From positions 1-8,690 of the forward strand of contig JAQVML010000037.1 of assembly GCA_028703645.1 (NCBI GenBank): 8,690 nucleotides of DNA, read 5' to 3'. Position 1 is the first letter of the stretch. Each line of letters begins with the position of its first letter. The position numbers and the translations under genes are program-made. Under the pieces are notes generated by a model. That model did not search any database and had not been told where the DNA came from. It saw nothing but the letters and a program-made list of their open reading frames with translations. The DNA comes from Eubacteriales bacterium (GTDB lineage: Bacteria > Bacillota > Clostridia > Christensenellales > CAG-138). Shown in pieces: positions 5,323-8,690 of this stretch.

Positions 5323-6387
5323 ATGGCAAAAACGGTACTCATGAAGGGAAACGAGGCGCTCGCGGAGGCGGCGATTCAGGCGGGATGCAGACATTATTTC
5401 GGCTACCCGATCACGCCGCAGACGGAGATTGGCGCATATTTGGCAAAGCGCATGCCGGAAGTCGGCGGCGTGTTTTTGCAGGCGGAGAGCGAGATTGCGG
5501 CGATTCACATGGTTTACGGCGCAAGCTGCGCGGGAAAGCGTGCGATGACCAGCTCTTCCAGTCCCGGCATCTCGCTCAAAAGCGAGGGGTTATCCTATCT
5601 GGCGGGGAGCGATTTGCCGGCGTTTGTGGTGAATGTGCAGCGCGCGGGCCCGGGTCTTGGCGGCATTCAGCCCGCGCAGGCGGACTATTTTCAGGCGACG
5701 CGCGGCGGCGGACACGGCGACTTTCGCAATATCGTGCTTGCGCCCGCCAGTGTGCAGGAGATGGCCAGCCTGACCCTGCGCGGCTTCGACCTCGCGGATC
5801 GATACAACATGACCGCGATGATTTTAACCGACGGCACGATCGGGCAGATGATGGAGCAGGTTACGCTGGAGAGCGCGGAGCCAACCGCCTTTGAGAAACC
5901 ATGGGCGCTAACGGGCACCCGCTGCGAGCGGGAAAAGCACGTGATCACCTCGCTCTATCTTGCTCCGGACGAGTTGGAGCAAAAGAATCTTTCCCGTTTT
6001 GCGCGCTATGCGCGCGTACAGCGCGCGGAGACGATGGTTGAGACATATGGCATGGAGGACGCGGAGATCTGTCTGGTTGCGTATGGCATTGCGGCGCGGG
6101 TTTCAAAAAACGCGGTTGCGGCGGCGCGCGCAAGCGGCATCCGCGCCGGGTTGATTCGCCCGATTACGCTCTGGCCGTTTCCGGCGGAAGCGCTGGCAAA
6201 CGCCGCGGAGCACGTTCGCCAGTTTTTATCGGTCGAGCTGTCCATGGGGCAGATGATACAGGATATCGAGCTTGCGATTCGCTGCAGGAGACCCGTTTCG
6301 CTTGTTTCCCGCGTCGGCGGCATGATCCCCACGCCGGAGCAGGTGCTGCTCGCGATTGAACGCGTGGCAAGAGGAGAAGCGATATGA
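5323..6387 (+). CDS. vorB: 2-oxoacid:ferredoxin oxidoreductase alpha subunit (VorB-like)
   Basis: The 354-residue subunit provides the pyrimidine-binding half of the thiamine diphosphate site and the transketolase C-like domain. It works with the beta subunit on 2-oxoacid + CoA + oxidised ferredoxin giving acyl-CoA, CO2 and reduced ferredoxin. Visible landmarks are GYPITPQTEI (residues 27-36), the conserved glutamate region QAESE (53-57), TSSSSPG (76-82), QRAGPGLGG (106-114) and DYFQATRGGGHGD (121-133); the last two resemble VorB (2-oxoisovalerate) more than KorA (2-oxoglutarate) proteins, though substrate cannot be proved this way. Length fits VorB, about 350 residues. GGGAG just upstream supports ATG 5323. 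The stop overlaps the next ATG by 4 bases. Confidence 0.88.
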   Translation: MAKTVLMKGNEALAEAAIQAGCRHYFGYPITPQTEIGAYLAKRMPEVGGVFLQAESEIAAIHMVYGASCAGKRAMTSSSSPGISLKSEGLSYLAGSDLPAFVVNVQRAGPGLGGIQPAQADYFQATRGGGHGDFRNIVLAPASVQEMASLTLRGFDLADRYNMTAMILTDGTIGQMMEQVTLESAEPTAFEKPWALTGTRCEREKHVITSLYLAPDELEQKNLSRFARYARVQRAETMVETYGMEDAEICLVAYGIAARVSKNAVAAARASGIRAGLIRPITLWPFPAEALANAAEHVRQFLSVELSMGQMIQDIELAIRCRRPVSLVSRVGGMIPTPEQVLLAIERVARGEAI

Positions 6388-7133
6388 TCGTTGCAACACG
6401 ACCGCATGCGCTCACGACAGCGCCCACGCATTATTGCCCTGGCTGCACGCACGGCATCATCCACCGCCTTGTGGCGGAGGCGATCGACGCGCTGGGGATC
6501 GAGGGCCGCACCATCGGCATCGCGCCAGTTGGTTGCTCGGTACTGGCTTATAATTATTTCAATTTGGATATGACCGTCGCCGCGCACGGGCGCGCGCCCG
6601 CGGTCGCCACGGGACTTAAGCGGGCAAATCCGGAGAGCATTGTGTTTGCTTATCAAGGCGACGGCGATCTTGCGAGCATCGGCATGGCGGAGGCGGTGCA
6701 TGCCGCGGCACGAAACGAGAACATCACTGTGATCTTCGTGAACAACGCGATCTATGGAATGACCGGTGGGCAAATGGCGCCGACGTCGCTGCCGGGGCAG
6801 GTCACGCAAACCTCACCAGCCGGGCGCGACGAACTGCTCTGCGGGTTTCCCGTGAAGGTCTGCGAAATGCTTGCGCAGCTGGACGGGCCGGAATACATCG
6901 CGCGCGTTGCGGCAAACTCGGTGAAAAACGTGCTCTCGGCGAAAAAAGCGATTGAAAAGGCGTTTCGCAATCAGGTGGAAGGCCGGGGATTCTCGCTGGT
7001 CGAGGTGCTCTCCTCCTGCCCGACCAACTGGGGCATGACGCCTGGCGACGCGCTCGGGTGGATGGACAGCACGATGATTCCCTACTATCCGCTGGGCGTA
7101 TATAAGGACAGAAGCGCAAAGGAGGCGGACTGA
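6384..7133 (+). CDS. vorA: 2-oxoacid:ferredoxin oxidoreductase beta subunit (TPP-binding)
   Basis: The 249-residue subunit holds the diphosphate end of thiamine diphosphate, Mg2+ and the proximal [4Fe-4S] cluster. The TPP motif starts at GDGD (92-95) and continues to the VNNAIYGMTGGQ segment (119-130). The four likely cluster cysteines are C18 and C21 in YCPGC, C51 in PVGCSV and C212 in SSCPTNWGMTP, the arrangement expected for this subunit. GAGGAGA at 6371-6377 supports ATG 6384, which overlaps the vorB stop (ATGA), so the two halves of the active site are translationally coupled in equal amounts. The symbol follows the VorB-like neighbour; KorB would be an equally valid family name. Confidence 0.87.
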   Translation: MIVATRPHALTTAPTHYCPGCTHGIIHRLVAEAIDALGIEGRTIGIAPVGCSVLAYNYFNLDMTVAAHGRAPAVATGLKRANPESIVFAYQGDGDLASIGMAEAVHAAARNENITVIFVNNAIYGMTGGQMAPTSLPGQVTQTSPAGRDELLCGFPVKVCEMLAQLDGPEYIARVAANSVKNVLSAKKAIEKAFRNQVEGRGFSLVEVLSSCPTNWGMTPGDALGWMDSTMIPYYPLGVYKDRSAKEAD

Positions 7134-7738
7134 TGCAGACAAAACAAGCGAACACACAGCGCATTTTGATCGCGGGATTTGGCGGTCAAGGCATTCTATT
7201 TTTCGGAAAATGGATCGCGCATGCCGGTGCGCTGCTGGGCAAGCAGATCACGTGGCTCCCTTCCTACGGGCCGGAGATGCGCGGCGGAACTGCAAATTGC
7301 TCGGTGATTTTGAGCGATGATGCGATCGGCTCGCCCATCGTACACGAGCCTGATGTGCTGATCGCGATGAATCTGCCTTCGTTTCTCGCGTATCAACCGA
7401 GCGTATGCGCCGGCGGCGAAATACTCTATGATGCGTCTTTGATTCAGGACACGCCCGCACGGGAAGACGTGTGTTACCGCGCGATTGCCGCGACACGCAT
7501 CGCATCGGATGCCGGTCTGGACGGGTTTGCGAACATGATTTTGCTCGGTGCGTTTCTGGAGGACTGCCTGCCGCTGACGCAGGCGCAACGCGCGCAGGTG
7601 CTCTCCCAGGTCGTGCCCGTGCATAAAAAACATCTGATCGAGGCGAACATGCGCGCGCTATCGCTTGGTAGAGAGTATGCGGCGCGGAGCGAGAGCAAGG
7701 CGGAAAAGACACGGCTGCATCCACGCAAAGCGGGATAA
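7133..7738 (+). CDS. 2-oxoacid:ferredoxin oxidoreductase gamma subunit
   Basis: A 201-residue subunit of the pyruvate/ketoisovalerate oxidoreductase gamma family, thought to help bind CoA and stabilise the complex. It has the N-terminal glycine motif AGFGGQGILFFGK (14-26) and the invariant-looking SYGPEMRGGTANC (44-56). The C-terminal tail beyond about residue 180 is basic and low in conservation-type motifs. The ATG shares its A with the preceding stop (TGATG), and an excellent AAAGGAGG at 7118-7125 lies 7 bases upstream. With the three upstream genes it completes a delta-alpha-beta-gamma enzyme. No clear intrinsic terminator is visible between this gene and the next promoter at 7813. Confidence 0.9.
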   Translation: MQTKQANTQRILIAGFGGQGILFFGKWIAHAGALLGKQITWLPSYGPEMRGGTANCSVILSDDAIGSPIVHEPDVLIAMNLPSFLAYQPSVCAGGEILYDASLIQDTPAREDVCYRAIAATRIASDAGLDGFANMILLGAFLEDCLPLTQAQRAQVLSQVVPVHKKHLIEANMRALSLGREYAARSESKAEKTRLHPRKAG

Positions 7739-7812
7739 GCAGGCGAGAGATTGCGCGGGAAACAGGGCGCGAAGCGAATGCGTTTTCTGATTGGATTCGG
7801 CATAAAAATTCA

Positions 7813-7841
7813 TTGACAAACGGGTGGAATGCTGATATTAT
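7813..7841 (+). promoter_or_regulatory. Promoter of the T-box/nitrilase transcript
   Basis: Perfect TTGACA (7813-7818), a 17-base spacer, then TATTAT (7836-7841) preceded by TGA (extended -10). Transcription should start near 7848, leaving about 375 bases of leader before the GTG start at 8224. Confidence 0.9.
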
Positions 7842-7847
7842 GCAGGA

Positions 7848-8140
7848 AAATCATATATAATAGCTGTGACGAAGACGGACGAATTGGCCGCGCGTAGAGA
7901 GCCGGAGAGGGTGGAAACCCGGCGGTGTGCGAATTCATAATCCCATCCCTTCCGAGCTGAAAATTTGAAACGAGCGCATCATCTGCCTCCAAATAGGGTT
8001 TTCCGTAGACGCCGCGTCAAGGCCGAGGGCTTGTTGGAGCCTGCTAAGTGGCGCAGACATTGCGCAATTTGAGTGGTACCGCGGGATACGATCGATTCCG
8101 ATCACCCGTCTCAAGATGATATCTTGCGACGGGTGTTTTT
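7848..8140 (+). promoter_or_regulatory. T-box riboswitch leader
   Basis: A tRNA-sensing leader that allows read-through when a specific tRNA is uncharged. Stem I begins at AGCT (7862-7865), pairing with 7955-7958, with a GTGAC / CGAGC kink-turn-like base and a GAAG/CTTC helix. Its distal part has AGAGAG (7896-7901), then GCCGG (7901-7905) paired with CCGGC (7919-7923) around the conserved GGTGGAAA. A GCGCA/TGCGC stem III (8051-8065) precedes the T-box sequence GAGTGGTACCGCGG (8071-8084). Antiterminator: TTGAG (8069-8073) pairs with CTCAA (8110-8114) and GCGGG (8081-8085) with CCCGT (8105-8109), leaving the 7-nt UGGUACC bulge. UGGU should pair with tRNA ending ACCA, so discriminator A. The specifier codon is not settled: CCC (7942-7944), ATC (7945-7947) and TTC (7934-7936) are candidates. 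Confidence 0.93.
8103..8140 (+). terminator. T-box-controlled intrinsic terminator
   Basis: CACCCGTC (8103-8110) pairs with GACGGGTG (8128-8135); inside it, after a single mismatch, CAAGAT pairs with ATCTTG around a GAT loop; five T follow. The 5' arm shares bases 8105-8114 with the antiterminator 3' strand, so the two structures cannot coexist. Confidence 0.93.
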
Positions 8141-8223
8141 GCACATACCATCGGAAACCGGTGATTGCGCGACGGCGCACGATGAAGCGAGAAAAAGCAT
8201 TCGAAGGAGAGGAGGGCTAGCGC

Positions 8224-8690
8224 GTGAAGATTTGCTGTATTCAGATGAATGTCCGCGCGGCTCAGCCGGAGTTCAATTTTTCACGAGTGAAGTTGCTCAT
8301 TGCCGCTGCCGCATCTGCCGACACGGAAAAGCCGGATGTGATCCTGCTTCCTGAACTCTGGAACACGGGGTTTGCGCCGGGCAAGATCGATCCGGGCCTC
8401 GCGGACGAGGACGGCGCGCGCACCAAGGCGCTCTGCGGCGGGCTCGCTAAAGAATACGGGATCAATATCGTTGCGGGCAGCGTTCTTTGCCGCAAGGCGG
8501 AGGCGCTCTATAACACCGCCTTTGTTTTTAACCGCGCGGGGGACTGCATCGCGGAATACGACAAGACGCATCCCTTTTCGCCTTCCGGCGAAGGGGTGGC
8601 ATATCAGGCGGGCGATCAAATCGTCACATTTCCGCTGGACGGCGTCATGTGCGGGATTATGATTTGTTACGATTTACGGTTTCCGGAACT
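8224..8690 (+). CDS. Nitrilase-superfamily amidase (omega-amidase/YafV-Nit2-like), 5' partial
   Basis: The first 155 residues of a carbon-nitrogen hydrolase; the frame is open to the window end. The nitrilase catalytic triad is complete: E44 in LLPELW, K114 in EYDKTHPF, and C148 in IMICYDLRFPE. The CYDLRFPE and DKTHPF motifs are closest to the omega-amidase branch, which hydrolyses 2-oxo acid amides (such as 2-oxoglutaramate or 2-oxosuccinamate) made by glutamine or asparagine transaminases; other nitrilase-family amidases cannot be excluded. The GTG start is decided by a perfect AGGAGG at 8210-8215, 8 bases upstream, and by MKICCIQMNV matching the usual first strand. T-box control upstream ties it to shortage of an amino acid, so it may assist amino-acid synthesis or salvage. 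The family is usually 250-280 residues, so roughly 100 are missing. Confidence 0.9.
   Translation, partial: MKICCIQMNVRAAQPEFNFSRVKLLIAAAASADTEKPDVILLPELWNTGFAPGKIDPGLADEDGARTKALCGGLAKEYGINIVAGSVLCRKAEALYNTAFVFNRAGDCIAEYDKTHPFSPSGEGVAYQAGDQIVTFPLDGVMCGIMICYDLRFPE

Noticed and set aside
5042..5344. Alternative + strand frame of 100 codons over the ferredoxin-like gene
   Set aside because: It is out of frame with the eight conserved cluster cysteines of the real gene and overlaps the start of vorB.
6006..6809. Minus-strand open frame (267 codons) across the vorB-vorA junction
   Set aside because: It is antisense to two genes with intact catalytic motifs, has no family signature and no ribosome binding site that I can see.
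7739..7812. Possible terminator after the gamma subunit (GCGC repeats near 7756-7775)
   Set aside because: The GCGC arms are only four bases long with a large loop and no T tract follows directly, so I do not call a terminator.
8372..8662. + strand open frame of 96 codons inside the nitrilase-family gene
   Set aside because: It is arginine-rich and out of frame with the intact E-K-C triad reading frame starting at 8224.

Overview
This window looks like a GC-rich chromosome segment from an anaerobic member of the Bacillota, most likely a Clostridia relative. Three things point there: a canonical T-box leader (tRNA-sensing, mostly a Bacillota device), a four-gene ferredoxin-dependent 2-oxoacid oxidoreductase operon typical of strict anaerobes, and strong AGGAGG-type ribosome binding sites with consensus sigma-A promoters. 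The genus cannot be fixed from the sequence. Every confident gene is on the + strand. I see no transposase, integrase, tRNA, rRNA, CRISPR array or phage gene.

Layout. (1) 1-1046: 3' part of a xylulokinase gene, followed by an intrinsic terminator. (2) 1169-2460: an AraC-type regulator overlapping by 4 bp a small DUF2000 protein, then a terminator. (3) 2548-3810: a perfect-consensus promoter covered by two related palindromes, a PadR-type repressor gene, and a SAM methyltransferase gene overlapping it by 4 bp. (4) 3811-4741: a promoter, an unexpected terminator-like hairpin in the leader, then glutamate racemase (murI). (5) 4742-5105: a 364-base gene-free stretch with hairpins, the murI terminator, and a promoter with two copies of a GTTAG/CTAAC palindrome exactly 75 bp apart. 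(6) 5106-7738: a tightly coupled operon of four genes for a 2-oxoacid:ferredoxin oxidoreductase (ferredoxin-like delta, VorB-like alpha, TPP-binding beta, gamma). (7) 7739-8223: an extended -10 promoter and a complete T-box leader with mutually exclusive antiterminator and terminator. (8) 8224-8690: the start of a nitrilase/omega-amidase family gene that runs off the window end.

How the parts work together. The PadR-methyltransferase and AraC-DUF2000 pairs look like small self-contained regulator-effector units. The oxidoreductase operon encodes a whole enzyme that couples oxidative decarboxylation of a 2-oxoacid (the VorB-like alpha subunit suggests branched-chain substrates, as inference) to ferredoxin reduction and acyl-CoA formation, or the reverse. 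It appears to be under repression by a factor not encoded here. The nitrilase-family gene is placed under amino-acid starvation control by the T-box, suggesting a role in amino-acid biosynthesis or salvage rather than general amide breakdown. The most interesting unexplained signals are the T-box/nitrilase pairing, the paired oxidoreductase operators, the double PadR operator, and the terminator inside the murI leader.
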